In this document: positions 20,016-29,193 of the stretch, in pieces | Position numbering within the stretch: position 1 is the stretch's first letter | How the letters are laid out: each line of letters starts with the position of its first letter | Source of the DNA: Zhihengliuella sp. | Lineage (GTDB): Bacteria; Actinomycetota; Actinomycetes; Actinomycetales; Micrococcaceae | Assembly: GCF_031178195.1 (NCBI RefSeq) | Contig: NZ_JAPSJL010000002.1 | Location: 371,593-435,592 of the forward strand | DNA: 64,000 bases | Direction of reading: 5' to 3' | Notes under the pieces: model-generated | Told to the model about the DNA's origin: nothing | Seen by the model: only the letters and a program-made list of their open reading frames with translations | Databases searched by the model: none | Made by a program: the position numbers and the translations under genes

Positions 20016-22508
20016 GTGAGCACGCAGCACAGCGAAACCCCAGAGGCCACGTACAGCTTCAAGGACATCGAAGCGAAGTGGGGGCCGGTGTGGGAGCAGA
20101 CGGGCGTCTTCACGGCTGCGGAGGACGACGCCCGCGAGCGGCGCTACGTGCTGGACATGTTCCCGTACCCCTCGGGCGACCTGCACATGGGCCACGCCGA
20201 GGCCTTCGCCATGGGCGACGTCGTGGCGCGCTACTGGCGCCAGTGCGGTTACAACGTCCTGCACCCGATCGGTTGGGACTCCTTCGGTCTCCCCGCGGAG
20301 AACGCCGCGATCAAGCGCAACGCGCACCCGGCGGAGTGGACCTACACGAATATCGACACCCAGGCGGCGTCGTTCAAGCGCTACGGCATCAGCGCGGACT
20401 GGTCCCGCCGTCTGCACACCTCCGACCCCGAGTACTACCGCTGGACCCAGTGGCTCTTCGCCCGCTTCTACGAGAAGGGGCTGGCCTACCGCAAGAACCA
20501 CCCGGTGAACTGGTGCCCCAAGGACCAGACCGTCCTGGCCAACGAGCAGGTCGTCGACGGTGCCTGCGAGCGGTGCGGAACACCCGTGACCAAGAAGTCC
20601 CTCAACCAGTGGTACTTCCGGATCACGGATTACGCAGACCGGCTGCTCGAGGACATGGACCAGCTCAAGGGGCACTGGCCGGAGCGCGTCCTGCTGATGC
20701 AGAAGAACTGGATCGGCCGCTCCGAGGGCGCGCACGTCGACTTCGCCATCGAGGCCGCCGGCGAGCGACCGGAGCAGAAGGTCACCGTCTTCACCACGCG
20801 CCCGGACACCCTCTACGGGGCCACGTTCTTCGTGGTCGCCGCGGACGCCGAGCTCGCCGACGAGCTGGTGACCGCCGACCGGCGCGCCGAGCTCGCCGCC
20901 TACCAGGAGCGGATCAAGGCCCTCAGCGAGATCGAGCGTCAGTCCACCGAGCGCGAGAAGACCGGCGTCTTCACCGGACGCTATGCGATCAACCCGCTCT
21001 CCGGCGAGAAGCTGCCCGTGTGGGCGGCCGACTACGTGCTGGCCGACTACGGGACCGGCGCCATCATGGCCGTGCCCGCCCATGACCAGCGCGACCTCGA
21101 TTTCGCCCAGACCTTCGACCTACCCGTGCGCGTCGTCGTCGACACCGGCGAGGAGGACCCGGCGGAGACGGGCGTCGCAACGGCCGGAGAGGGCACCCTG
21201 GTCAACTCCGGCGAGCTGGACGGCCTGGCCAAGGCCGAGGCGATCGCCCGCGCCGTCGAGATCCTCGAGGCCGCCGGCACGGGGGAGCGGACCGTGAACT
21301 TCCGTCTGCGCGACTGGTTGCTCTCGCGGCAGCGCTTCTGGGGCACGCCCATCCCGATCGTCCACTGCCCGGACTGCGGCGAGGTCCCCGTTCCCGACGA
21401 CCAGCTGCCCGTCCGTCTCCCGGACGACCTGAAGGGCGAGGACCTCGCGCCGCAGGGAACGAGCCCGCTCGCCGCTGCGACCGACTGGGTCAACACCGAC
21501 TGCCCGGCGTGCGGCGGACCCGCTCAGCGCGACACCGACACGATGGACACGTTCGTCGACTCGTCCTGGTACTTCCTGCGCTACCTGTCCCCGGACTACA
21601 CGGAGGGGCCGTTCGACCCCGAGGCCGCCCGGCAGTGGATGCCCGTCGGCCAGTACGTCGGCGGGGTGGAGCACGCCATCCTGCACCTGCTCTACGCCCG
21701 GTTCTTCACCAAGGTCATCCACGACCTGGGTCTGCTCGAGGTCTCCGAGCCGTTCGCGGCCCTGCTCAATCAGGGGCAGGTGCTCAATGGCGGCAAGGCG
21801 ATGAGCAAGTCACTCGGCAACGGCGTGGACCTCGGCGAGCAGCTGGACCTGTTCGGCGTCGATGCCGTCCGCCTGACGATGATCTTCGCCTCCCCGCCCG
21901 AGGACGACGTCGACTGGGCTGACGTCTCCCCGTCCGGCTCCGCGAAGTTCCTGGCCCGCGCGTGGCGCCTGGCCGGCGACGTCTCGAGCGAGCCGGGCGC
22001 CGACCCCGCGGCGGGGGACCCGGGCCTGCGTTCTGTCACGCACCGGACCGTCGCAGAGTCCGCCGAGCTGCTGGACGCGGGCAAGTTCAACGTCGTCGTC
22101 GCCAAGCTCATGGAACTGGTCAACGCGACCCGCAAGACCATCGACACCGGTGCGGGCGGGGCGGACCCGGCCGTGCGCGAGGCCGTCGAGGCCGCGGCCG
22201 TCATCCTCAGCCTCTTCGCGCCCTACACCGCGGAGGACATGTGGGCCCGCCTCGGCCACGAGCCGTCCGTGGCCAACGCGGGCTGGCCCGCTGTCGACCC
22301 GGACCTGCTCGTCGAGGACACCGTCATCGCCGTCGTGCAGATCAAGGGCAAGGTGCGCGATCGTCTCGAGGTCGCCCCCGACATCTCCGAGGACGAGCTA
22401 CGCGCGGCCGCCCTCGCGTCCTCGGCCGTCCAGCGGATCCTCGACGGTCAGGAGCCCCGGAAGGTGATCGTCCGGGCGCCCAAACTGGTCAACATCGTCA
22501 CCGCCTGA
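20016..22508 (+). CDS. leuS: Leucyl-tRNA synthetase
   Basis: Charges tRNA-Leu with leucine. The 830-residue class I synthetase has the HMGH signature (57-60), the AMSKS loop (595-599), the CP1 editing domain between them and the anticodon-binding C-terminal half. I place the start at the GTG at 20016, ten bases after GAAGG; the open frame runs upstream to 19941 but that lies inside the attenuator terminator. degV starts four bases after its stop. Expression is probably set by the attenuator at 19897-19963. Confidence 0.96.
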   Translation: MSTQHSETPEATYSFKDIEAKWGPVWEQTGVFTAAEDDARERRYVLDMFPYPSGDLHMGHAEAFAMGDVVARYWRQCGYNVLHPIGWDSFGLPAENAAIKRNAHPAEWTYTNIDTQAASFKRYGISADWSRRLHTSDPEYYRWTQWLFARFYEKGLAYRKNHPVNWCPKDQTVLANEQVVDGACERCGTPVTKKSLNQWYFRITDYADRLLEDMDQLKGHWPERVLLMQKNWIGRSEGAHVDFAIEAAGERPEQKVTVFTTRPDTLYGATFFVVAADAELADELVTADRRAELAAYQERIKALSEIERQSTEREKTGVFTGRYAINPLSGEKLPVWAADYVLADYGTGAIMAVPAHDQRDLDFAQTFDLPVRVVVDTGEEDPAETGVATAGEGTLVNSGELDGLAKAEAIARAVEILEAAGTGERTVNFRLRDWLLSRQRFWGTPIPIVHCPDCGEVPVPDDQLPVRLPDDLKGEDLAPQGTSPLAAATDWVNTDCPACGGPAQRDTDTMDTFVDSSWYFLRYLSPDYTEGPFDPEAARQWMPVGQYVGGVEHAILHLLYARFFTKVIHDLGLLEVSEPFAALLNQGQVLNGGKAMSKSLGNGVDLGEQLDLFGVDAVRLTMIFASPPEDDVDWADVSPSGSAKFLARAWRLAGDVSSEPGADPAAGDPGLRSVTHRTVAESAELLDAGKFNVVVAKLMELVNATRKTIDTGAGGADPAVREAVEAAAVILSLFAPYTAEDMWARLGHEPSVANAGWPAVDPDLLVEDTVIAVVQIKGKVRDRLEVAPDISEDELRAAALASSAVQRILDGQEPRKVIVRAPKLVNIVTA

Positions 22509-22512
22509 CGCC

Positions 22513-23460
22513 ATGGCAGCCGTGCGTGAGGGGACCGGGACGGGCTGGTTCGCGCGGCTGCGCGGACGGGCCGGCCGCGCGGACCCCTCCCGGTCGGCTC
22601 CCCGGCGGGTCGCCGTCGTCACGGACAGTGCTGCGGGGCTGCCGACCGCCTGGCTCGCACCGCACGGCGGCGGCGCGGTCGTGGTCCCCATCCCGGTCCT
22701 GATCGCGGGGGAGGAATTCCGGGAGGGGCACGACGACGTCGCGACCAGGCTCGCCATTGCCCTCGCCAGCGGGACTCCGGTCACGACGTCCCGCCCGGGT
22801 CCGGGGGCCTTCGCCGTGGTCTACGCGGAGCTCGCCGCGGCCGGGTATGAGTCCATCGTCTCGATCCATCTCTCGGGCCGGCTCTCGGGGACGGTCGATG
22901 CCGCCCGCATCGCGGCGGCCCAGGTGCGGCGGGAGCGGAACGTCGAGGTCACCGTCGTCGACTCCCGCACCGCGGGCCTGGCCGAGGGATATCTGGTCCT
23001 GGACGCGCTGCAGGCGGCGGCGGCAGGCGCCGGGGCGGAGGCAGTGGCGGCGGCCGCATCCCCGCCTCGGCTGCCCAGCATCGACTTCGTGGTGCCCAGC
23101 CTCGAACAGCTGCGGAGGGGCGGACGGATCTCCCGGGCCGCGTCGGTCGTGGGAACCATGCTGGCCGTGAAGCCGTTGCTCTCCGTCCAGGACGGTGCGA
23201 TCCAGGCGCGTGAGAACCCCAGGACCCTGGCCCGGGCAGTCGCCCGACTCGTCGACGTCGCCCGCGGCGAGGCGGAGGCCGTGATCGCCTCGGGCCGCAG
23301 ACCGCGCATCGCCCTGCACTACTTCGGTGCCCCGGAGCAGGCCGAGGAGATCCGCCACGAGCTGCTGGATCTGGCGGACGAGGACGTGCAGCTCGTCCCC
23401 CTCCCCGCGGTGCTCGGTGCGCACACCGGCATCGGCGTGGTTGCCATCGTCGTGGCCTGA
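22513..23460 (+). CDS. DegV-family fatty-acid-binding protein
   Basis: 315-residue DegV/FakB-like protein; members bind a fatty acid and may present it to a kinase. Visible are the N-terminal VAVVTDSAAGLP, the TSRPGPGAF stretch, and SIHLSGRLSGTVDAAR around the conserved Ser. The DegV domain starts about residue 32, after a short basic leader. It is four bases from leuS and likely co-transcribed. Whether a FakA partner exists cannot be seen in this window. Confidence 0.88.
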   Translation: MAAVREGTGTGWFARLRGRAGRADPSRSAPRRVAVVTDSAAGLPTAWLAPHGGGAVVVPIPVLIAGEEFREGHDDVATRLAIALASGTPVTTSRPGPGAFAVVYAELAAAGYESIVSIHLSGRLSGTVDAARIAAAQVRRERNVEVTVVDSRTAGLAEGYLVLDALQAAAAGAGAEAVAAAASPPRLPSIDFVVPSLEQLRRGGRISRAASVVGTMLAVKPLLSVQDGAIQARENPRTLARAVARLVDVARGEAEAVIASGRRPRIALHYFGAPEQAEEIRHELLDLADEDVQLVPLPAVLGAHTGIGVVAIVVA

Positions 23461-23540
23461 CTCGTCCTCCACAGGGCCGGGGCGGAGTGCCGGGATCAAC
23501 AGGGCCGTCCCGTGCTGCCGGCCCGAGCGGAGGCGCCGCC

Positions 23541-23546
23541 TAGCGT
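23541..23546 (+). promoter_or_regulatory. -10 box of comEA
   Basis: TAGCGT is six bases before the comEA ATG at 23553, predicting a leaderless transcript. No ribosome site is present before that ATG. Confidence 0.45.
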
Positions 23547-23552
23547 CGACGC

Positions 23553-24350
23553 ATGGTTCGTCATCGCTGGCAGACACGCCCCGGGGCCGGGATGCAGCCC
23601 CCGCCGCCGCAGCGGTTCCGGCTGACCTTCGGCCGGGGAGCCCTGATCTGCGTGCTCGTCGGTGTGCTGGCCTGGATCGCCGTGAGCCTGGTCGTCCGGC
23701 CCCTGGTCCTCAGCCCGGACATCGTCGGCACCGTGGCTCTGGAACGCGGGGCGGCCGGCGACGGAGAGGCCGGCGAGCCCGGAGCGGCGGGCGTGTCCGA
23801 CGGGAGTCCCGCCCGGGACGCGGCGTCGCCCGATCCGACCGATGCGTCCGACCCCTCGGTGGCTACGGAGGGCGGCGGGTTGGACGAGGGGTCAGCGCCC
23901 GGCGTCGGCGACGAGCCGTCGATCGTCATCGTCCACGTCGCCGGCGCCGTCGAGAAGCCGGGGGTCTACGAGCTGCCGGCCGGCGCCCGAGTCCATGACG
24001 CAGTGGATAGAGCCGGCGGCACGACGGCCGACGCCCAGACGAGCGCAGTGAACCTCGCCGCGGCCGCCGTCGACGGCCAGCAGATCCTGATCCCCACCGA
24101 GGACCAGGTGGCTGCCGGAGGCGCGGCACCGTCCCCCGCCGGCCCGGCCGGGGACGGTGTCCGCGTGCCGGTCAACACCGCCGATGCCGCCGGGCTGGAG
24201 GAGCTCCCCGGGATCGGGCCTGCTCTAGCGGCCCGGATCATCGAGTTCCGCGAGTCCAACGGTCCCTTCCAGGATCTGGCCGATCTCGACGCCGTCTCCG
24301 GAATCGGGCCCGCCATGATGGAGGAGCTCGACGGGCTGGTCTCGTTTTGA
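23553..24350 (+). CDS. comEA: ComEA-like DNA-binding competence protein
   Basis: 265-residue membrane-anchored DNA receptor. It has one N-terminal transmembrane helix (about 30-53), a long acidic Gly/Ser/Pro linker, a SLBB-type domain (about 127-190, VHVAGAVEKPGVYELPAG) and a C-terminal helix-hairpin-helix domain (VNTADAAGLEELPGIGPALAARI then LDAVSGIGPAMMEEL). In naturally transformable bacteria it binds incoming double-stranded DNA and hands it to ComEC, encoded next and overlapping. Pilus and uptake ATPase genes are not in this window. Confidence 0.93.
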   Translation: MVRHRWQTRPGAGMQPPPPQRFRLTFGRGALICVLVGVLAWIAVSLVVRPLVLSPDIVGTVALERGAAGDGEAGEPGAAGVSDGSPARDAASPDPTDASDPSVATEGGGLDEGSAPGVGDEPSIVIVHVAGAVEKPGVYELPAGARVHDAVDRAGGTTADAQTSAVNLAAAAVDGQQILIPTEDQVAAGGAAPSPAGPAGDGVRVPVNTADAAGLEELPGIGPALAARIIEFRESNGPFQDLADLDAVSGIGPAMMEELDGLVSF

Positions 24351-26935
24351 TTCGGCTCCAGGACCGGGCGCGCACGCTGGGGAAGGCCTGGGAGGCGCTC
24401 GGACGGGGACGGCCTCGTCAGGAGCCGGCCCTGGCCCTCCGCCAGCGCCTGCGGGAGGCCACCCGCCTGGATGCGCGGAGCCTGTGTGGGGTCGTCGGCG
24501 CCTGGAGTGCGGCCACACTGCTTCCGCCGGGCGAGCCGCTGATCGCAGTCTGGTCCGTGGTCGGCGGCAGCGCGCTGCTGGTCGGTGCCCTCTGGTTCAT
24601 CTGGCGGAACACCGGTGTCGTGGCATGGTCGTCGCACTGGTGGGGGCCCGTGGCCGTCGCAGCGGCGGGGTTCGTGCTCGTGGGCCTGCCTGTGGCCGCC
24701 GCGGCGCTGGCGGGGCACGCGCCGCAGCTGGACGATCATGTCGCCTCCCTCGATACTGTGCGGGCAGAGCTGACCCTCATAGACGATCCGCGCGAGGTCC
24801 GGGTTCCCGCGGGCGGGGGTGGGGAGAGCGGCGCAGACGTCGTCGTCGACGGCACCACGCGCCCAGGGGAGCGGGGGAGCGCGGCCGCGCTCACGGCGGA
24901 CGCGCGCATCGAGCGGTACTACTCCGAGGGCCGCTGGTTCCGCACCGGGACCCCGGTGGTCCTGCGGTTCCCGCCGTTGGAGGCGGGAGCCGCAGAGGGG
25001 AAGGGACCCACCGACCTCTCCCGCGGCGACCGGGTATACGGCCTCGTCCGGCTCTCGCCGACCGGTCCGGGGGCCACGCACCGGTTCTGGGCGGAGACCG
25101 CCGCGCCCCCGGATATCGTGCGGGCGGAGCGCGGCGGCCTCGCCGACACGCTGCGCGACCGGTTCTCGGACGCTGCCGTGCCCCTTCCGGAATATGGGCG
25201 TGCCTTGCTGCCCGGGATGGTCATGGGCGACCGGAGCGGCCAGGACGCTGCACTCGAGGACGCCATGAAGGCCGCCGGACTGGCGCACCTGACGGCGGTG
25301 AGCGGGGCCAATTGCGCGCTCGTCATGGGATCGGTTCTCTGGACGGCACGTCTGTGCAGGGCCCCGCGCGGACTCGGCTTCGCCGCCTCGGTCGCCTCGC
25401 TCGCGGCGTTCGTCGTCCTCGTCGGCCCGGATCCGAGCGTCATCCGGGCGGCTGCCATGGGCGCGATCGCCTGCGCCGCCGTGTACGGTGGGCGCGGGCG
25501 CCGCGCGTTTGCCGCCCTGTGCGCCTGCATCGTCATCCTGCTCGCGGTCGAGCCCGTCCTCGCCGGGGAGCCGGGGTTCCAGCTCTCCGTGCTGGCCACG
25601 GCCGGCATCGTCCTCCTCGGCCGGCCCCTCGCTCTCCTGCTGGCACGCGGTGTACCGGGATGGCTGGCCGATGGGCTGGCGATCAGCATCGCCGCCCAGC
25701 TCTTCTGCCAGCCGGTCATCCTCCAGATGACACCCACGTTCTCGACGTATTCAGTCCTGGCCAACCTCGTCGTCGCGCCGCTCGTCCCGGTCGTGACAGT
25801 CGTCGGAACGCTCGCGCTCGTCGCCGGCCTGCTGCCGGCCATCGTCGTCGCACCCCTCGTCTGGACGGCGGGGCTGCCCGCCCAGGCAGTCGGCGTCGTG
25901 GGGACGAGGGTCGCGGCGTGGCCAGAGGCCCGCATGCCGTGGCCCGCGGGCGCGCTCGGGGCGGCCCTCGCGATCTCGATCCTGCTTCTCGCGCTGTCGG
26001 CCGTCTGGCTGGCCTCCTCCGAGCAGCGCTCACGGCGGGTGCTCGCCGGCACCGCCGGTACCCTCGCAGGAGCCGTGCTGCTCGGCACCGTCCTCCCCGC
26101 CACCCGGTGGTTGGAGCCGGAGGTCGGTCAGTGGCGGGTCGCCGCCTGCGACGTAGGACAGGGCGACGCCTTGATCCTGAACCTCGGCGACCAACGCGCG
26201 GCCATGATCGATGTGGGCAACGAACCGGATCTGTTGGCGGACTGCCTCCGCGCCGTCGGCGTCTCCAGCATCGAGCTCCTCTTCATCACGCACCTCCACG
26301 CGGATCACTACGGGGCCTGGAGGGAGCTAGCCGACGTAGCGACTATTGGCACCGTCTACTATTCGACCGGGGACCCGGCCGCCGCCGCGGAATGGTCCGC
26401 GGAGATGGCAGACCTCACGGGTGTCCGGCCGGCGCAGCTCGCCGCCGGCCGTCACGGGAAGCGAGGACCGGTGGCATGGGAGGTGCTCTCGCCGGCCCAC
26501 GGTGAGACGCCGCGGAGCGAGAACGACGCTTCGCTCGTCCTCGACATGACCCTGGCCGGGACGCCCGTGCCGCTTCGCCTCCTGGCCACAGGGGACATCG
26601 AGATCGAGTCGATGAGTCGCCTGATCGACACGGGCGCGGTGCCCGACGTCGATGTGCTCAAGGTGGCCCACCACGGCGCCCGGAACGGTGGTCTGGAGAT
26701 TCTGGACGCGGCCCGTCCGGAGGCGGCGATCGTGAGCGTCGGCGCCGACAACAGCTACGGGCACCCTGCACCCGAGATCCGGGCCGGGTTCCGCAAGGCC
26801 GGGGTGCCCCTGTTCAGGACGGATGAGCACGGCACCCTCCTGCTCTCCGTCGAGAACGGCTCCGAGGGTCCCGAGCTCGTCGTGAGGTCTCTGCCGGCCG
26901 CTCGCGTCCACCGCCGTCGCTACGGGCCGCGGTAG
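24347..26935 (+). CDS. comEC: ComEC/Rec2-family DNA uptake channel
   Basis: 862-residue polytopic membrane protein. It has N-terminal transmembrane segments, an OB-like extracellular region (about 130-260), the Competence membrane domain (about 290-560, with AGLAHLTAVSGANCALV) and a C-terminal metallo-beta-lactamase-like domain with THLHADHYG (His649, His651, Asp653, His654). The family carries single-stranded DNA across the membrane; the C-terminal domain may be the nuclease. The likely TTG start overlaps the comEA stop codon, implying coupling; later starts would lose little, so the exact start is uncertain. Confidence 0.92.
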   Translation: MIRLQDRARTLGKAWEALGRGRPRQEPALALRQRLREATRLDARSLCGVVGAWSAATLLPPGEPLIAVWSVVGGSALLVGALWFIWRNTGVVAWSSHWWGPVAVAAAGFVLVGLPVAAAALAGHAPQLDDHVASLDTVRAELTLIDDPREVRVPAGGGGESGADVVVDGTTRPGERGSAAALTADARIERYYSEGRWFRTGTPVVLRFPPLEAGAAEGKGPTDLSRGDRVYGLVRLSPTGPGATHRFWAETAAPPDIVRAERGGLADTLRDRFSDAAVPLPEYGRALLPGMVMGDRSGQDAALEDAMKAAGLAHLTAVSGANCALVMGSVLWTARLCRAPRGLGFAASVASLAAFVVLVGPDPSVIRAAAMGAIACAAVYGGRGRRAFAALCACIVILLAVEPVLAGEPGFQLSVLATAGIVLLGRPLALLLARGVPGWLADGLAISIAAQLFCQPVILQMTPTFSTYSVLANLVVAPLVPVVTVVGTLALVAGLLPAIVVAPLVWTAGLPAQAVGVVGTRVAAWPEARMPWPAGALGAALAISILLLALSAVWLASSEQRSRRVLAGTAGTLAGAVLLGTVLPATRWLEPEVGQWRVAACDVGQGDALILNLGDQRAAMIDVGNEPDLLADCLRAVGVSSIELLFITHLHADHYGAWRELADVATIGTVYYSTGDPAAAAEWSAEMADLTGVRPAQLAAGRHGKRGPVAWEVLSPAHGETPRSENDASLVLDMTLAGTPVPLRLLATGDIEIESMSRLIDTGAVPDVDVLKVAHHGARNGGLEILDAARPEAAIVSVGADNSYGHPAPEIRAGFRKAGVPLFRTDEHGTLLLSVENGSEGPELVVRSLPAARVHRRRYGPR

Positions 26936-26969
26936 GATCGACTGTCGATCCCGACCCAGGAGGAAACCC

Positions 26970-27986
26970 ATGGCTGCTCCCCGCGCGCGACGCTCCGGCG
27001 GTCGGAACGCCGCGGACCCCCACGCGTGGCGTGGCCTCGAGCCCGCCCCCTTGATCCTGCTCACCGGGCCCGAGGAGTACATCGCCGCGCGGAGCGTCGA
27101 CCGCGTCCGGCGCCGGCTGCTGGAGCGTCGGCCCGACACGGAGGTGACGCGCTTCGACGCCGCGTCCTACAACCGGGGCGAGCTTCTGATGGCTGCCAGT
27201 CCGTCACTCTTCGGTGAGGACAAGCACCTCGAGGTCAGCGGCCTGGCGGCCATGAACGAGGACTTCCTCGAGGACGCCCTGCAGTTCCTCCGTCACGGCG
27301 CCGACACGGCGACCGTGGTGATGCACCATTCGGGGGGCAACCGAGGCAAGAAGCTGCTGGACGCGGTGAAGAAAGCGGGCGCCGTCGTCGTGGAGTGCCA
27401 GCCGCTGAAGAAGGACTCCGACAAGCTCGAGTTCGTCGCGCAGGAATTCAAGGAAAGCCGCCGGCGCATCGACTCCGAGGCGGCCCGTGCGCTCGTCGCC
27501 GCCGTCGGCAGTGACCTGTCCGAGCTCGCGGCGGCCTGCAGCCAGCTCGTCCAGGACACGACCGGCGAGGTCACGCACGAAGTCGTCGACCAGTACTTCG
27601 GAGGCCGCGTGGAGGCGACCGGATTCAAGGTCGCAGACGCCGCCCTGTCCGGTCGCGGATCGATCGCGCTCTCGACGCTTCGCCACGCGCTCTCGACGGG
27701 GACCGATCCGGTCCCGATCGTCGCCGCGCTGGCCGTGAAGCTGCGACAGGTCGCGAAGGTCGCTGGACAGCCGAGGTCGGTCGGGCAGCTGGCCCAGGAG
27801 CTGGGCATGCCGCCCTGGCAGGTCCAGCAGGCCCAGGAGCAGGCGCGGTACTGGTCGCAGGGCGACCTGGCGTCGTGCCTCCAGCTGCTCGCGGAGACCG
27901 ACGCCATGGTGAAGGGTGCCGGGCGCGACCCCGAGTACGCCATCGAGCGGGCCGTCGCACGGATCGCGGCCGCCGCGGGGCGGTAG
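26970..27986 (+). CDS. holA: DNA polymerase III delta subunit
   Basis: Clamp-loader delta subunit that opens the beta clamp. The 338-residue protein has the HolA N-terminal ATPase-like fold (LILLTGPEEYIAARSVDRVR, without a Walker A lysine, as normal for delta), the Lys-rich GNRGKKLLDAVKKAGA segment and the C-terminal collar domain. The ATG follows an excellent AGGAGGA ribosome site. comEA-comEC-holA-rpsT is a common actinobacterial order. Confidence 0.95.
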   Translation: MAAPRARRSGGRNAADPHAWRGLEPAPLILLTGPEEYIAARSVDRVRRRLLERRPDTEVTRFDAASYNRGELLMAASPSLFGEDKHLEVSGLAAMNEDFLEDALQFLRHGADTATVVMHHSGGNRGKKLLDAVKKAGAVVVECQPLKKDSDKLEFVAQEFKESRRRIDSEAARALVAAVGSDLSELAAACSQLVQDTTGEVTHEVVDQYFGGRVEATGFKVADAALSGRGSIALSTLRHALSTGTDPVPIVAALAVKLRQVAKVAGQPRSVGQLAQELGMPPWQVQQAQEQARYWSQGDLASCLQLLAETDAMVKGAGRDPEYAIERAVARIAAAAGR

Positions 27987-28030
27987 GCGCCCGACGGCGG
28001 CGGCGAGTCGGACCGCCGAGCGGGCATAGC

Positions 28031-28065
28031 AAAAGGCGGGCCGTTCCGTGGAGGAACGACCCGCC
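28031..28065 (-). terminator. Terminator of rpsT (also ends holA)
   Basis: A 13-base stem with one mismatch (28035-28047 against 28053-28065, loop of 5). AAAA at 28031-28034 becomes a TTTT tract on the minus strand, so it is an intrinsic terminator for rpsT; read the other way it also closes holA. Confidence 0.75.
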
Positions 28066-28088
28066 CGAAGCTTGAGCGACCCGACGGC

Positions 28089-28349
28089 CTAGAGCGCGGC
28101 GACCTTCTTGGCGATGGACGACTTGCGGTTGGCAGCCTGGTTCTTGTGCAGCACACCCTTGCTGACGCCCTTGTCGAGCTTGCGGTTGGCCGTGGTCAGG
28201 GCGGCCTCGGCGGCCTCCTTGTTCCCGGACTCAACAGCAGCGCCGACCTTGCGGATCAGGGTCTTCAGCTCGGACCTGTATGCGGCGTTGCGCAGACGGG
28301 CCTTCTCGTTGGTGAGGATGCGCTTCTTCTGGGACTTGATGTTTGCCAC
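28089..28349 (-). CDS. rpsT: 30S ribosomal protein S20
   Basis: S20, an early-binding protein of the 30S subunit. The 86-residue, highly basic helical product has the family start [21 protein letters not shown] and the ending [19 protein letters not shown]. It is convergent with holA. About 180 bases separate it from the next gene on this strand; that gap presumably holds the rpsT promoter and leader, with no other gene seen. Confidence 0.98.
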   Translation of the reverse strand: MANIKSQKKRILTNEKARLRNAAYRSELKTLIRKVGAAVESGNKEAAEAALTTANRKLDKGVSKGVLHKNQAANRKSSIAKKVAAL

Positions 28350-28531
28350 TTAGGTAAACTCTCTTGCTCTTGCGGATAAGGTCTGAGGGTTCTCTCCGAA
28401 GCCATTGACTGAGCGGCGTGGGGATACCTTTGGCGACCCCGGAGAACGCGTCCGCCGACCTGCGCGGACACTCAGCTATCCATACTAGCCGTCCGCCGTG
28501 CTCGGGGCAATGCCGGCGGGTCGGTGCGGCG

Positions 28532-29092
28532 TCAGCGGATCAGTCCGTCCGTCACGCGCTCGAAGTGTCTGCGGGGCAGGACTGCCCCCTCCCGCCGTAT
28601 TCCCTGGGGCAGGAGGCGGATGACGCGGTCGAGCTTGACTTCGCTCTCGCGACCGCGCGGATCCCACGGCCCGGCGCCGATGTCGACGTAGTCGGCGTCG
28701 TGGGCCCGGGCGTTGTTGCGATCCCGGCTGGTCAGCATGAGGCCGAGCAGGTAGGCGCCGTCGTGGCCGACGAGCAGGACCGGCCGGTCCTTGCCCTGTC
28801 CGAAGTCCTCCTCGTACGGGACCCAGGCCCAGACGATCTCGCCGGGATCCGGGAGCCCGTCCGGTGAGGGGGAGTAAGCGGGAGTGAGCGGTCCCGTGTA
28901 GTCGCCGGGGTAGCCGCCGTCGCGCCAGCTGCCGCCGTCGGCTCCGGGCGGGACCGGGCCGTTGCGTCGAGAGCTCTCGGGGGAGGAGGCGGGACGGCCA
29001 TCTCGGGAACCGCTGCGGGCCCGCTGCACCTCGCGGTAGACCCGGGTGGCGATCCGGGCGAACCGCCTCAACGAACGCATATTGATCTGCAT
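28532..29092 (-). CDS. PemK/MazF-like protein, solitary
   Basis: About 186 residues. The C-terminal half (from about residue 83) has the PemK/MazF fold features [16 protein letters not shown] and [10 protein letters not shown], plus LMLTSRD. The first 80 residues are a basic, Gly/Pro/Ser-rich extension of low complexity. Typical MazF toxins are about 110 residues and sit next to an antitoxin; no antitoxin frame is visible here, so toxin activity should not be assumed. I chose the ATG at 29092; another at 29119 adds nine residues. Neither has a ribosome site. TACTTT seven bases before 29092 would allow a leaderless transcript, divergent from lepA. Confidence 0.7.
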   Translation of the reverse strand: MQINMRSLRRFARIATRVYREVQRARSGSRDGRPASSPESSRRNGPVPPGADGGSWRDGGYPGDYTGPLTPAYSPSPDGLPDPGEIVWAWVPYEEDFGQGKDRPVLLVGHDGAYLLGLMLTSRDRNNARAHDADYVDIGAGPWDPRGRESEVKLDRVIRLLPQGIRREGAVLPRRHFERVTDGLIR

Positions 29093-29109
29093 ACCGAAAA
29101 AAGTATCAG
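29082..29109 (+). promoter_or_regulatory. Candidate promoter of lepA
   Basis: TTGATC (29082-29087) and TATCAG (29104-29109) with a 16-base spacer. It overlaps the start region of the divergent PemK-like gene, so the two transcripts may interfere. Confidence 0.35.
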
Positions 29110-29193
29110 CCGGGTTCATGGGAGAATGATCGGGTCGTCCCGCAGGGAACGATCCCTGCCCCTGTCCGAAAACCCAGCGAGGTCCCCGAAACC

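Noticed and set aside
28350-28531. Antitoxin gene for the PemK-like protein, or a small RNA, between rpsT and the PemK-like gene
   Set aside because: No reading frame of suitable length with a start signal is present in this gap, and no antitoxin-like sequence precedes the PemK-like gene on the other side, where lepA begins.
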